Notes under the pieces: model-generated
What the model was told of the DNA's origin: nothing
Databases searched by the model: none
Seen by the model: the letters and a program-made list of their open reading frames with translations, nothing else
Assembly: GCA_025210455.1 (NCBI GenBank)
Contig: JAOARQ010000057.1
Span: 62,001 to 126,000 of the forward strand
Direction: 5' to 3'
Length of the DNA stretch: 64,000 nt
Source of the DNA: Pelagimonas sp.
GTDB lineage: Bacteria; Pseudomonadota; Alphaproteobacteria; Rhodobacterales; Rhodobacteraceae
Position numbers and translations under genes: made by a program
Shown here: in pieces, positions 24,730 to 33,183 of the stretch
How positions within the stretch are numbered: the stretch's first letter is position 1
Layout of the letters: each line of letters opens with the position of its first letter

Positions 24730-25806
24730 TTACAAATCCACTACGCTGCGTTGTCTTAGCAGGATCCAGAGGAAAACAGGTGCGCCCAGCAAGGCGGTGA
24801 TGATGCCGATGGGAAGTTCCCCCGGCGGTACAATATTGCGTGAAATCATATCCGCCAGCACCAGCAGGCTGGCCCCCAGCAGGGCTGAATTGATCAGCAG
24901 GGCGCGATGATCTGGCCCAGTCGCAAGTCGCAGCACGTGCGGCACGACAATGCCCACAAAGCCGATGCCACCTGAAACAGCAACAGCCGCTCCGGTCGCC
25001 GCAGCGACGCATAGGATCGCGATGTTTTTGAGCCGTTGCACGGGAATGCCGATGTGATTGGCAGTGGCTTCTCCCAAGGCAAGGGCATTCAAACCACGCC
25101 CCAAGAAGACGGCGACAGCGATTGAAACAAAGATGATTGGCCCGGCCGTCAGGGTTTTGATCCAACTGGCCCCCGCCAGAGACCCCATGCCCCAGAAGGT
25201 CAGATCTCGCAGCTGCGCATCATCGGCACGATAGACCAAAATGCCTGACACCGCGCCCACCAATGATCCCAAAGCGATCCCTGCCAGCAACATGGTTGCA
25301 ACCGATGTGCGCCCCTGACGGGTGGACACGCGATAGAGCAGGATTGTTGACACCCAGGCCCCGAGAAACGCAGCCCAGGGCACGAGGTATTGACCAAAGA
25401 TCGTGACCACCCCGCTGGGAAGGTAGGCGCCGATCACAATGGCGGAAATTGCCCCAAAGGATGCGCCAGAGCTGACCCCGACAATCCCCGGATCCGCCAA
25501 TGGGTTGCGAAATAGCCCCTGCATGACCGCGCCCGAAACCGCAAGCGCCGCCCCCACCAGCAATCCCAGCACCAGACGCGGCAGGCGGATGTCCCACAGA
25601 ACCACACGTTCCATTAAGGTAAGCTCTTGTCCGGCTTGCCATTTGCTGAGGGCATCTATCAGGGATACGCCTGTTGCGCCCTGGGTCAGGCTGAACAGCG
25701 ACACCAGTACCAGAAAAATCGCGAGAACGATATGCATCTGCCGCGCGCGTTCCAGCCGGGAACGGGTGGGCCTGTTTGCAGCGGGGATCTCAGAGGCGGC
25801 AACCAT
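24730..25806 (-). CDS. hmuU: Heme ABC transporter permease
   Basis: FecCD-type inner-membrane permease of 358 residues with about ten hydrophobic helices. Characteristic stretches are PLADPGIVGVSSGASFGA and GGIGFVGIVVPHVLR, the latter contacting the ATPase. It imports heme delivered by HmuT. The N-terminal about 25 residues are polar and may be partly untranslated if a later start is used (Met24). It follows hmuT by 3 bp and precedes hmuV by 1 bp. Confidence 0.94.
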   Translation of the reverse strand: MVAASEIPAANRPTRSRLERARQMHIVLAIFLVLVSLFSLTQGATGVSLIDALSKWQAGQELTLMERVVLWDIRLPRLVLGLLVGAALAVSGAVMQGLFRNPLADPGIVGVSSGASFGAISAIVIGAYLPSGVVTIFGQYLVPWAAFLGAWVSTILLYRVSTRQGRTSVATMLLAGIALGSLVGAVSGILVYRADDAQLRDLTFWGMGSLAGASWIKTLTAGPIIFVSIAVAVFLGRGLNALALGEATANHIGIPVQRLKNIAILCVAAATGAAVAVSGGIGFVGIVVPHVLRLATGPDHRALLINSALLGASLLVLADMISRNIVPPGELPIGIITALLGAPVFLWILLRQRSVVDL

Positions 25807-25809
25807 GGG

Positions 25810-26706
25810 TTATTTTCCGTAAAGCGCGATGTTCAGTTCGGTCACGGCTTGTGCGGTACGGGGGCCAAATCCCAGCATCAGCAGCCCATTCATGGTGATC
25901 AGCGACTGGCTTTGGGCTGCTGGGGTCAGCGACAGGGCTGGAAGAGCGAACAGCTCATTGGCAGCGATGGAGTGATCGCCACCACGGGCCATCATCAGCA
26001 CTGTATCCGGTGCGGCCGTGGCTGCAGCTTCGTCGGTGAGCGGTTTATAGCCCTCAAAGCCCTGAACAGCATTTACCCCACCGGCCATGCGAATGATTGC
26101 ATCTGCACTGGTGTTCTGACCGGCAACCATCAGTTTGCCCCCTCTGGCAGAGAGGATGAACATCACCCGTTTGCGTGGGCCGCCTGCGGCATCGGCCTGC
26201 GCGGCAGCGATATCCAGCGCTGCTGTCACTTCGCGTGCCAGCGCCTCGGCTTTTGACGGCACGCCCAAAGCCTGGCCAACCACTTTGATTTTCTGCGCAA
26301 TGGCCGGGGCGTCAAAGCCAGAAGGCACTTCGATAAATGTCACATCGGCGGCTTTCAGAACATCGATGGTTTCCTTTGGGCCCGCGCCTTCTTCCGACAG
26401 GATCATCTGTGGCCCAACCGACAGCACGCCTTCGGGGGAAAGGGAGCGCATGTAGCCGACATTGGGCAGCTTGTTGGCCTCTGCCGGCCATGTTGATGTG
26501 GTATCACGCGCAACAAGGCGGTGCCCCTGATCCAAAGCATAGACGATTTCGGTGACCGAGCCACCAATCGACAGGACATCTGCTTGGGTTTCTTCTTCCG
26601 TCGCCGCATAGGCCTCTTGATAAGAGGCGCTGAAAAGCGCCACGGTTGCGCAGAACAGTGACACCCAAAGGGCGGTGAAGACGGCATATCGTTTGTTGGA
26701 AAACAT
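25810..26706 (-). CDS. hmuT: Periplasmic heme-binding protein
   Basis: Class III periplasmic binding protein of 298 residues. A signal peptide is clear (residues 1 to about 34, ending near AYAATEEE). The mature part opens with VLSIGGSVTEIVYALDQGHR and RDTTSTWPAEANKLPNVGYM, as in HmuT and other heme or siderophore binders, and carries a tyrosine in VGYMRSLSPEG that is a candidate heme ligand. It shuttles heme from HmuR to HmuUV. Its ATG overlaps the hmuS stop by one base. Confidence 0.93.
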   Translation of the reverse strand: MFSNKRYAVFTALWVSLFCATVALFSASYQEAYAATEEETQADVLSIGGSVTEIVYALDQGHRLVARDTTSTWPAEANKLPNVGYMRSLSPEGVLSVGPQMILSEEGAGPKETIDVLKAADVTFIEVPSGFDAPAIAQKIKVVGQALGVPSKAEALAREVTAALDIAAAQADAAGGPRKRVMFILSARGGKLMVAGQNTSADAIIRMAGGVNAVQGFEGYKPLTDEAAATAAPDTVLMMARGGDHSIAANELFALPALSLTPAAQSQSLITMNGLLMLGFGPRTAQAVTELNIALYGK

Positions 26707-27755
26707 CAGGCCAGTTCCTTATCGCTGGTGTCCAGGCCTTCTACGATTTCGCGCCATTCTTTGCGGTAATCGCGACCTTCGCGGGCCATGGGGAAGAACT
26801 GCGCGATCAGATAACCGCGCGTATCAAAGGCCTCGACCGAGAGGGCCGGGCCACGTTGAGTGGGTTTTTCGACGGCGTAAACCTCGGCGATATGATCCAG
26901 CCGCAGGTGCATATCGTGGCCGGGATCCAGAATATTCTGCCAGGGGCCAAAGGCTTTCAGTGTTTTGATCGGGCCGTTGTGGATCTGGATACAGCCCTGG
27001 TTGCCGACAAAGCTCATGAAATCGATGCCGCTGTCGCGCACCCCGTGCAGCATCTGGTCGACCGCTTCGTTTGCCAAAGCGCGCACATAGGGCGTACCAA
27101 CCACACGGTAAGCCCCCAGTCGGTTCATTTTCAGCTTGGAGCAGACCCGCAGAAACTGATGCGTGTCTGTCATCTTGTCCCATTCCTGACGCAGCTCATT
27201 AGCTTTGTCTTCGCGCGATTTGGGGGCCTCGACAGGTGTGCGGGGGTCTACTTGCAGGGTGTCACTGACGCCTTCGATGGCAAGGTCAGATTTGATCTTT
27301 TCCCAAGCCGCCAGATCTGATCCTTCACGCAGATGGATCTTGTGGATTGCGTCCCCGGCTTTGTCGAACACCTGCAGCGAACGTTTCAGACCCGCATCGG
27401 TTTCTTTTTCCACGGCAAAGCCATGCACCCAATGGGCGGGGAACATGCGCAGATCAATTTCCCGGGTCAGGATCATCGAGGCATGTTTGCCAGAATGAAA
27501 GTTGTCATAGATGCCAACCTTTTCGCTGACGCATGACTCATTGCGTGTAAGCGCCATGACCTCGCTCAGCGTGGCAGCGGCGGGCATCAACTGATCGGGA
27601 TGGGCTGCAATTGGCGTGACACCTTCACCAATGCGGGCCGCCACAAGCTGCGCTTCGGCAACATTCAGCTTTTGTGCCAGATCACGTTCGCGCATTTTGG
27701 GATTGTCTTGAAAAGCTTGACGAATTTCGGCGGCCGATGGGGGCGCAGAGTTCAT
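26706..27755 (-). CDS. hmuS: Heme-degrading/trafficking factor
   Basis: Cytosolic HmuS/HemS/ChuS-family protein of 349 residues made of two related halves. NDNxHSGKHAS-like and KIHLRE segments mark the first half, and GNQGCIQIHNGPIKTLKAFG marks the second. Family members bind incoming heme and either degrade it or pass it on. The start at 27755 has GGCGAGG at good spacing and gives the family's usual length; the frame runs open to 27815. It heads the heme transport unit and is divergent from the receptor gene hmuR. Confidence 0.94.
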   Translation of the reverse strand: MNSAPPSAAEIRQAFQDNPKMRERDLAQKLNVAEAQLVAARIGEGVTPIAAHPDQLMPAAATLSEVMALTRNESCVSEKVGIYDNFHSGKHASMILTREIDLRMFPAHWVHGFAVEKETDAGLKRSLQVFDKAGDAIHKIHLREGSDLAAWEKIKSDLAIEGVSDTLQVDPRTPVEAPKSREDKANELRQEWDKMTDTHQFLRVCSKLKMNRLGAYRVVGTPYVRALANEAVDQMLHGVRDSGIDFMSFVGNQGCIQIHNGPIKTLKAFGPWQNILDPGHDMHLRLDHIAEVYAVEKPTQRGPALSVEAFDTRGYLIAQFFPMAREGRDYRKEWREIVEGLDTSDKELA

Positions 27756-27822
27756 TTGGGACCTCGCCTTCAGAGAAAGTCTGACGGCTGGCAGGTGGGT
27801 TCCAAATGCTGGCATGTCGTTC

Positions 27823-27839
27823 TTGACTAATTTAATTGG
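27823..27839. promoter_or_regulatory. AT-rich element in the hmuS/hmuR divergent promoter, possible iron-regulatory box
   Basis: TTGACTAATTTAATTGG is the only operator-like element in the 193 bp between hmuS and hmuR. It is an imperfect palindrome around TAATTTA and resembles the Iron-Rhodo-type box as I remember it; the match to any one consensus is uncertain. On the minus strand TTGCAG-17 bp-TAAATT could be the hmuS promoter overlapping the element. Confidence 0.35.
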
Positions 27840-27948
27840 TTAATATAGGCGCTGCAAGCATCTTTTGGCGCAGCCTATGCCGCCAAGCTGCCAGCATCTT
27901 GCCAGCACACTCTCAAAAAAACAAAAATACGCTGTCTAGAGGACGACA

Positions 27949-29991
27949 ATGACTCATAGATCTTTACGTGCAAGCACGGCGCTTGTGCTGGTTATGGCTG
28001 TGGGGGCCACTCCGCTTGCCGCTCAGGAAGAAACCTCTGGTGGGTTTCTTGGAACCCTTGTTCTGACCGGTGGTAAACGCGACATTGCGGTCGGTTCTGC
28101 CGTTTCGCAAACGGTTGTGGACGAAGAAGAAATTCAAGACCGTCAGGCCAGCACCGTGGCCCAGCTGGTGGATGCGATTCCCGGCGTGACCCTTTTGAAT
28201 GGCGCTACGCCGCAGGGGTCTGCGATCACTATTCGCGGATTTGGTGCGAACAACAGCTTTGGGTCGGACCAGAAAGTTGCCATTCAGGTCGACGGTGCTT
28301 CGGTTGGGTCCGAAGAGCTGTACCGCGTTGGCACACAAATGTTCACCGATCCCCTACTGTACCGTAAGGTTGAGGTACTGCGTGGGACGATTGGCAGCTT
28401 TGCCTATGGATCCGGTGTCGTTGGCGGTGTCCTGAAAATGGAAACTAAGAATGCGTCAGATTTCACAGGTGGCGTACCGGGCTTTGCGTTGGGTCAGTCG
28501 CTTGAGTTCAATTCGAACAAAGAGGGCTTCGCCAGCTCGACCACCTTTGCCTGGCAGCCAAACGAATCCGCCGAATTCCTGTTGAACTATACCCACCGGA
28601 AAGCGGGTAATTACGAAGCAGGTGACGGCAAAGCTGTGACAAACAGCAAGTTCGAAACCCCATCTTATCTTGTCAAAGGCAAATTCACCTTTGGGCAGGA
28701 CAACGATCACAGTCTGACCTTCTCGACGCAAAGCACCGTGTCGGATGAAAAAGATGTGCCTTATGATCAGTTTGGCACCACGGGTGGGGCCTTTGGCAAA
28801 GTGGATCGCAAAACCGATACCCGTCAGTCGGTGATCGAATATAACTGGAACCCATCCAGCAGCGATTTCATCAACCTGACGGCAAATCTGTCGTATGCTG
28901 ATCAAAAGATCGACATGACGTCAGTGCCCTATAGTGCGCGTAGTGCACTGCGAAACGCCAACCACCGCTATCAGACCACCAAGCTGAAGGTGTCAAACAA
29001 GGCTGAGTTCGCGACCGGTGGGATTTCTCACAACATGGATATGGGGATCGAGCTGATCAAACGCGATCGCGCCGATATGGTTTTGGCCAGCGCGCCGGGC
29101 GGCACCGACAACCGTTTTGCATTCTACGCCATTGACGAAATGTCGATTGGCAACCTGACGGTGACCCCGGCTCTGCGCTATGAAACATCAACCATCGAGG
29201 CCAGCTCGGTTCGCGCGCTGACAGGTAATGCGAAAGCCAAATACGAAAAAGATGCCTGGATGGGTGGCCTGGCTGCGGCTTATGACTTTGACAGTGGTTT
29301 CAGTGTCTTCGGTAGCGCGGCCTATACCGAAGGTCTGCCGATCATTGACGACCTTGGCACATCGTTCCGCAACTTTACCCGCATCAGCGCGACCTATGAC
29401 AAACGGGCGCAGACCACGGAAAAATCGCGTACATTTGAACTGGGCGCATCTTACACTGGGGATGATGTCTTTGGCACTGGCGACAGCCTGACCGTGCGCG
29501 GGAACATCTATAAAACCAAGATGTGGGACATCACCAGCTATGCCGGTCTTGGCAAGGTCGAAACCGAAGGCTTTGAACTGGAAGCGTCTTATAACGTGGC
29601 CAGCGGGCTGTATTTCGATCTGGGCATGCATGTGGGCGAAGGCAAAGAGTACACCACAGCGGGCACCGGGCGCACATGGCGCAACGAAGCGGCAGATCGC
29701 ACCAGCCTGACCATTGGTAAGAAATGGGGCGATACTGTGGATCTGAGCTGGGAAGTCGTGAACAACCGTGATGTGCGCATTCAATCTGGCCGCAGCTATG
29801 CCGCCGCTGCGGACACGACCGTGCACAATCTGCGCGCCACTTACCGTCCTTCGGGCGGTGCTCTGGAAGGTACCGAAGTGCGGTTCGGGATCGAGAATCT
29901 GACCGATCTGGACTACAATGGGCATCTGTCATCTGCATCGCGCAAAGCGCCGGGTCGGACCTTCAAACTGGGCCTGTCCAAGGTCTTCTGA
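27949..29991 (+). CDS. hmuR: TonB-dependent heme receptor
   Basis: Outer-membrane receptor of 680 residues. A signal peptide (residues 1 to about 25, ending PLAAQ) is followed by the segment GTLVLTGGKRDIAVG, the plug domain (VAQLVDAIPGVTLL, ITIRGFGANN, VEVLRGTIGSFAYGSG), and a long beta-barrel ending with a terminal Phe. It would bind heme or heme proteins outside and import heme with TonB energy. TCTAGAGGACGACA before the ATG supplies a ribosome site. It is divergent from hmuS and ends in a strong terminator. The nearby tonB-exbBD unit probably powers it. Confidence 0.93.
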   Translation: MTHRSLRASTALVLVMAVGATPLAAQEETSGGFLGTLVLTGGKRDIAVGSAVSQTVVDEEEIQDRQASTVAQLVDAIPGVTLLNGATPQGSAITIRGFGANNSFGSDQKVAIQVDGASVGSEELYRVGTQMFTDPLLYRKVEVLRGTIGSFAYGSGVVGGVLKMETKNASDFTGGVPGFALGQSLEFNSNKEGFASSTTFAWQPNESAEFLLNYTHRKAGNYEAGDGKAVTNSKFETPSYLVKGKFTFGQDNDHSLTFSTQSTVSDEKDVPYDQFGTTGGAFGKVDRKTDTRQSVIEYNWNPSSSDFINLTANLSYADQKIDMTSVPYSARSALRNANHRYQTTKLKVSNKAEFATGGISHNMDMGIELIKRDRADMVLASAPGGTDNRFAFYAIDEMSIGNLTVTPALRYETSTIEASSVRALTGNAKAKYEKDAWMGGLAAAYDFDSGFSVFGSAAYTEGLPIIDDLGTSFRNFTRISATYDKRAQTTEKSRTFELGASYTGDDVFGTGDSLTVRGNIYKTKMWDITSYAGLGKVETEGFELEASYNVASGLYFDLGMHVGEGKEYTTAGTGRTWRNEAADRTSLTIGKKWGDTVDLSWEVVNNRDVRIQSGRSYAAAADTTVHNLRATYRPSGGALEGTEVRFGIENLTDLDYNGHLSSASRKAPGRTFKLGLSKVF

Positions 29992-30016
29992 TCTGATCAT
30001 AAGGTTTGTGATACTG

Positions 30017-30051
30017 GGGCGTTTCCGCAAGGAAGCGCCCTTTTTCTTTTT
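30017..30051 (+). terminator. Rho-independent terminator of hmuR
   Basis: GGGCGTTTCC (30017-30026) and GGAAGCGCCC (30031-30040) form a 10-bp stem closed by a GCAA tetraloop, followed by TTTTTCTTTTT. A textbook terminator 25 bp past the hmuR stop. Confidence 0.9.
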
Positions 30052-30057
30052 CGCGTC

Positions 30058-30088
30058 AAAAGAAAAGGCAGAGGGAAATCCCCCTGCC
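30058..30088 (-). terminator. Rho-independent terminator of the exbBD-tonB unit
   Basis: On the minus strand GGCAG-GGGG..CCC-CTGCC (30088-30067) is followed by TTTTCTTTT. It lies about 30 bp past the tonB stop and faces the hmuR terminator. Confidence 0.8.
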
Positions 30089-30116
30089 CGAATTGATTGG
30101 TTGTGATGATCGAAGC

Positions 30117-31088
30117 CTAACGGCCTTTGATTTGCACGGTAAAGTTGCGGCGCGCGCCACTGGGCGGCTTGGGGAAGGGGGCAGCGCGGCGGACAACTTT
30201 TACAGCGGCGCGGTCCAGCGCGGCCGAGCCAGAACTGCGCGCGATCGACACACCGCCCAGGCCACCACCGCTGGTGATGGAAAAAGCCACAAGCGCAGAG
30301 CCGCGCGCCCGGACATTGGGTTTACGCACCCGCGCGATCTTGCGCATGACTTTGCCGGGATAGTTGCTGGCTTTGGCATTTCCGGCGGACTTCTTTTTCC
30401 CGCCTGTGCCGCGCGAAACCGATTTGCCTTTTTTTGAACCGCTGGCGGAGCCTGCTTTGGCATTGCGCTTTGCGTTCCCCTGTTTGGCTTTGGGTTTCTT
30501 CGCTTGTTTCGGTTTCGCCTTTTTCTTCTTTTTGGGCTTGGGTTTGGCCTTAGGTTTTGGCTCTGGCTCGGCCTTAAGCACCTCGGCTGGGGCAACTGTG
30601 GTCAGCGTTTGTGCCTTTGTTGTTGGCACTATGGTTTTCTGCGCTGGCTGTGCCTGATTTTGTTCTGGTTTGGGTTGCTCCGCTGTTTGCGGTTTGCTCG
30701 GTTTGGCTGTGCTGGCCGGCGCGCTGGGTGCTGTGGGCGTTGTGGGGGCGGGTGCCGCGACCTGTGGTGCAACGGGTTGCGCAGATACTGGGGCGGCGGC
30801 CTTGGGTGTGGCGGCCAACGGAGCCAACGCCGCCATTGCGACAGGTTTGACCGCCTCGACCTTTACCGGCTGTGTCGGCGCGGTCGTCGATATTGATTCT
30901 GCCTCAATTGGTTCCAGCGTGCCAGCGGCCATGTCCGCGAATGAGCTGCCAAGCTGAACCTCAGCCGCACCGGATGACCCCTCGATTTCAACGGGTTCCG
31001 GGGTGTTCCAAGCAACGGAAAGCGCGCCATGGGCGCTGCCAGCCAGCAGCAGAAGGACAATTTTCAAACTGCGAGATGACGCAATCAT
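30117..31088 (-). CDS. tonB: TonB family energy transducer
   Basis: Protein of 323 residues with one N-terminal membrane segment (about residues 7-25), a long Pro/Ala/Lys-rich region whose centre is a run of Lys-Pro repeats spanning the periplasm, and a C-terminal TonB domain (KVMRKIARVRKPNVRARGSA through FTVQIKGR). It passes proton-motive energy from ExbB-ExbD to outer-membrane receptors. It overlaps the second exbD by 4 bp. Placement beside the heme locus suggests service to HmuR. The repeat-rich linker is unusually long and basic. Confidence 0.9.
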   Translation of the reverse strand: MIASSRSLKIVLLLLAGSAHGALSVAWNTPEPVEIEGSSGAAEVQLGSSFADMAAGTLEPIEAESISTTAPTQPVKVEAVKPVAMAALAPLAATPKAAAPVSAQPVAPQVAAPAPTTPTAPSAPASTAKPSKPQTAEQPKPEQNQAQPAQKTIVPTTKAQTLTTVAPAEVLKAEPEPKPKAKPKPKKKKKAKPKQAKKPKAKQGNAKRNAKAGSASGSKKGKSVSRGTGGKKKSAGNAKASNYPGKVMRKIARVRKPNVRARGSALVAFSITSGGGLGGVSIARSSGSAALDRAAVKVVRRAAPFPKPPSGARRNFTVQIKGR

Positions 31089-31483
31089 TCCAACCCCCGT
31101 TCCGTAACGATGACGATCTTTTTGGCCCCTGCGAGGCGGAGATCTCGGCCGATTTTTACAAGCTCTGTGGCATCCAAGTTGCGATCGGGCACAAGCCGGG
31201 TGCGTTCCTTAAGTGAGGCACCTGTCCCCGAAAGGAAGTTTTCGAGATCCTCTTTATCCCGCGAGACTGGATTACCGCGATACGTGAGACTGGAATCTTG
31301 GTGAATAACTAGTGCATCGGCGGGCGGGGTTGTTTCCAGATCACGGGTGTTGACTAGCTGAAGCTTGTCATCCAGCGGCTGCGCCAAGGTGCCTGCCACA
31401 AGGAAGAATATTAGCATCAGAAAGACGATGTTGATCAGGGCAATGGTTGGTTCGCGCTTTTGTTTTTCTCGCTTTAGCCGCAT
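31085..31483 (-). CDS. exbD: ExbD/TolR-family biopolymer transport protein (second copy)
   Basis: ExbD-type protein of 132 residues: short cytosolic N-terminus, one membrane helix (IALINIVFLMLIFFLVAGTL) and a periplasmic domain. The membrane segment lacks the usual Asp that carries the proton in ExbD (commonly in a D-V-x-F-x-L-L context); here the matching position reads I-N-I-V-F-L, so Asn replaces Asp. The first exbD copy next to it keeps LIDVIFLLLL. This copy may therefore be a structural partner. It lies 2 bp after the first exbD and overlaps tonB. Confidence 0.85.
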   Translation of the reverse strand: MRLKREKQKREPTIALINIVFLMLIFFLVAGTLAQPLDDKLQLVNTRDLETTPPADALVIHQDSSLTYRGNPVSRDKEDLENFLSGTGASLKERTRLVPDRNLDATELVKIGRDLRLAGAKKIVIVTERGLE

Positions 31484-31485
31484 GT

Positions 31486-31857
31486 TTAGCTCTCAAGCAC
31501 GGTGACTTTGGCACCTTTGATGCGGCGCAGTTCGACCAGAAGATCGGTCAGCCGCTGGGCGCTGACGCCGTCTTGCAGTTTTATGATTACTGCGGGGTTC
31601 TCCGTATCGGCCATTGTTTTGCTGATCTCAGTCAGCGCGACAGATGTGCCATTGATGTCTATGCTTTCACTGCCAAGACGCAGGAACTTGGGCGGTGTAT
31701 CCTGTGCAATGGACTGGCCGCCAGCAGCACCAGAGGTCAGTTCAATTTCCGAGAACTTTGAAAAGGTTGATGTCAGCATAAAAAACAGCAAAAGCAAGAA
31801 GATGACGTCGATCAGTGAGGTTATCGACAGGCTTTTGCGGCGCGCGCGCCTACGCAT
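31486..31857 (-). CDS. exbD: ExbD/TolR-family biopolymer transport protein (first copy)
   Basis: ExbD-type protein of 123 residues. The membrane helix SLIDVIFLLLLFFMLTSTF carries the conserved Asp needed for proton flow. The remainder is the periplasmic domain. I use the start at 31857, which overlaps the exbB stop by 8 bp; the open frame to 31950 would lie inside exbB. It forms the inner-membrane motor with ExbB and the second ExbD. Confidence 0.9.
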   Translation of the reverse strand: MRRRARRKSLSITSLIDVIFLLLLFFMLTSTFSKFSEIELTSGAAGGQSIAQDTPPKFLRLGSESIDINGTSVALTEISKTMADTENPAVIIKLQDGVSAQRLTDLLVELRRIKGAKVTVLES

Positions 31858-32500
31858 GGCTGAGTGCCCCGTATGGTTCTGCCGATTGCGAAGTACCCTT
31901 TGGGGCCAGAACGGTGCGCAAGGCGCGTTCTGCCAGAACGCGTTCTGCATCCATGCGGGCTTCGAACCAGCTGAGGATCACTGCCGCTGGCATCGCCACG
32001 GCCAGCCCAGCGGCTGTTGTCAAAAGTGCCACCCAGATGCCACCAGCCAGAATGGATGGATCGACCTGTGTGCCTGCGTCTTGCAGGGCTTGAAACGCTG
32101 AAATCATCCCCAGAACGGTGCCGAACAGCCCCAGCAATGGGGCCAGCTGTGCCAGCGAATCCAGTAGGCGAAATCCCTTTTCCAGCTTGGCAAAGCGTGC
32201 TTCGGCTTCGGCCTCAAGGCGGGCAGGATCGCGCAACCCATCCAACGCCATTTCCATAACTGGCTTAAGGTAACTGGTTGAGGCGTTCAGGCTGGTGCGT
32301 GCTTCGGCGCGCTCTCCGGCATCCCAATGCACAACCGCCTGCTGTAGGGCCTTATGGCGACCGACACCTGCGGCGGTGAACTGCCATAGCTTGTAAAGCG
32401 AAGCTGCGACCAGAATGACAGACATGGCGCCTAGCAGCAAAAGAACCGGGCCGCCCAGATCCAGAACGCGCTGCAACGCATCGGTGACAACCGCGATCAT
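31850..32500 (-). CDS. exbB: MotA/TolQ/ExbB proton channel protein
   Basis: Inner-membrane protein of 216 residues with three hydrophobic segments (VLLLLGAMSVILVAASLY near the start; LAQLAPLLGLFGTVLGMISA; GIWVALLTTAAGLAVAMPAA). The LAPLLGLFGTVLGM signature is that of the TolQ/ExbB family. It starts inside the stop of the upstream 140-residue gene (4-bp overlap), so the two are coupled. Confidence 0.92.
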   Translation of the reverse strand: MIAVVTDALQRVLDLGGPVLLLLGAMSVILVAASLYKLWQFTAAGVGRHKALQQAVVHWDAGERAEARTSLNASTSYLKPVMEMALDGLRDPARLEAEAEARFAKLEKGFRLLDSLAQLAPLLGLFGTVLGMISAFQALQDAGTQVDPSILAGGIWVALLTTAAGLAVAMPAAVILSWFEARMDAERVLAERALRTVLAPKGTSQSAEPYGALSHA

Positions 32501-32919
32501 CCGATCACCTCAATGTCAGTTTTGGTGCTGAGATTTAGGTTATCGTCGCAGGTGGTGCCCTCTGTCAGACCCTGACATTGCGTGACACCGTTGAACAGAA
32601 CGCGCCCCAGCTTGTCGCAACTAAGCTCGGGCACTTTGAATTGGCGCACCCGCGCACGGCCCGCAGGAAGTTTGCCAAAGTCGAACAGCGTCAGACGATC
32701 TACCTGACCTGTGCTATCGAAAAGAACGGTCTCAAAAACGACGCTTTCGATGGCCTCTTTGTGGGCGTTGGTGACGAAGAAGCTGATCAGGCAGGATGAT
32801 TGATCTGTTTGCGCTGCGTTCAGCTCGATCGAAAGCTTGCCTTGGGCGCTGTCTTGCGCCGCCAGAGGCAGGGAAAGCGCGCCAGAAACTAGGGTGGACA
32901 GGGTCAGCAACCGTATCAT
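32497..32919 (-). CDS. Secreted protein of unknown function, first gene of the exb-tonB unit
   Basis: Protein of 140 residues with a clean signal peptide (about residues 1-21, ending LPLAAQD). The mature part is a predicted all-beta domain with five cysteines spread along it (QSSCLISFFV, PELSCDKLG, VTQCQGLT, GTTCDDN), so disulfides are likely. It heads the operon with exbB, exbD, exbD and tonB, with a 4-bp overlap. I do not recognise a named family; position suggests a periplasmic helper of the TonB system. Confidence 0.75.
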   Translation of the reverse strand: MIRLLTLSTLVSGALSLPLAAQDSAQGKLSIELNAAQTDQSSCLISFFVTNAHKEAIESVVFETVLFDSTGQVDRLTLFDFGKLPAGRARVRQFKVPELSCDKLGRVLFNGVTQCQGLTEGTTCDDNLNLSTKTDIEVIG

Positions 32920-32978
32920 GAATACCTCTTGGATTCAGTAAAGGGGTTGGCTGACGGGCGTGTCTGGCTGTGCGGGAG

Positions 32979-32995
32979 AGGTAACAAATTTACCT
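32979..32995. promoter_or_regulatory. Inverted repeat upstream of the exb-tonB unit
   Basis: AGGTAA-caaat-TTACCT: perfect 6-bp arms, 5-bp spacer, 60 bp upstream of the secreted-protein gene on the minus strand, and also upstream of the LacI-type gene on the plus strand. A second inverted repeat AACCTG-atggaa-CAGGTT lies at 33112-33129, nearer the LacI-type gene. Which regulator uses them is not known. Confidence 0.4.
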
Positions 32996-33183
32996 ATTCG
33001 CCACAATACCTGATTAAATCCATCGGCAATGTGGTGAGGCATTGGTTTTCCCGGAATGTGAAACCCTATGTTAAGCCCCTGTTTGGAAAAACTATTGCTG
33101 CCTGACAGTGAAACCTGATGGAACAGGTTGCACAGCGACTGGTTTGCGGTAACATTCCTATATTGCCAATAAGGATGAAGCTA

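Noticed and set aside
29188-29925. 245-codon minus-strand frame within hmuR
   Set aside because: Shadow of the receptor gene; no start signal and atypical composition.
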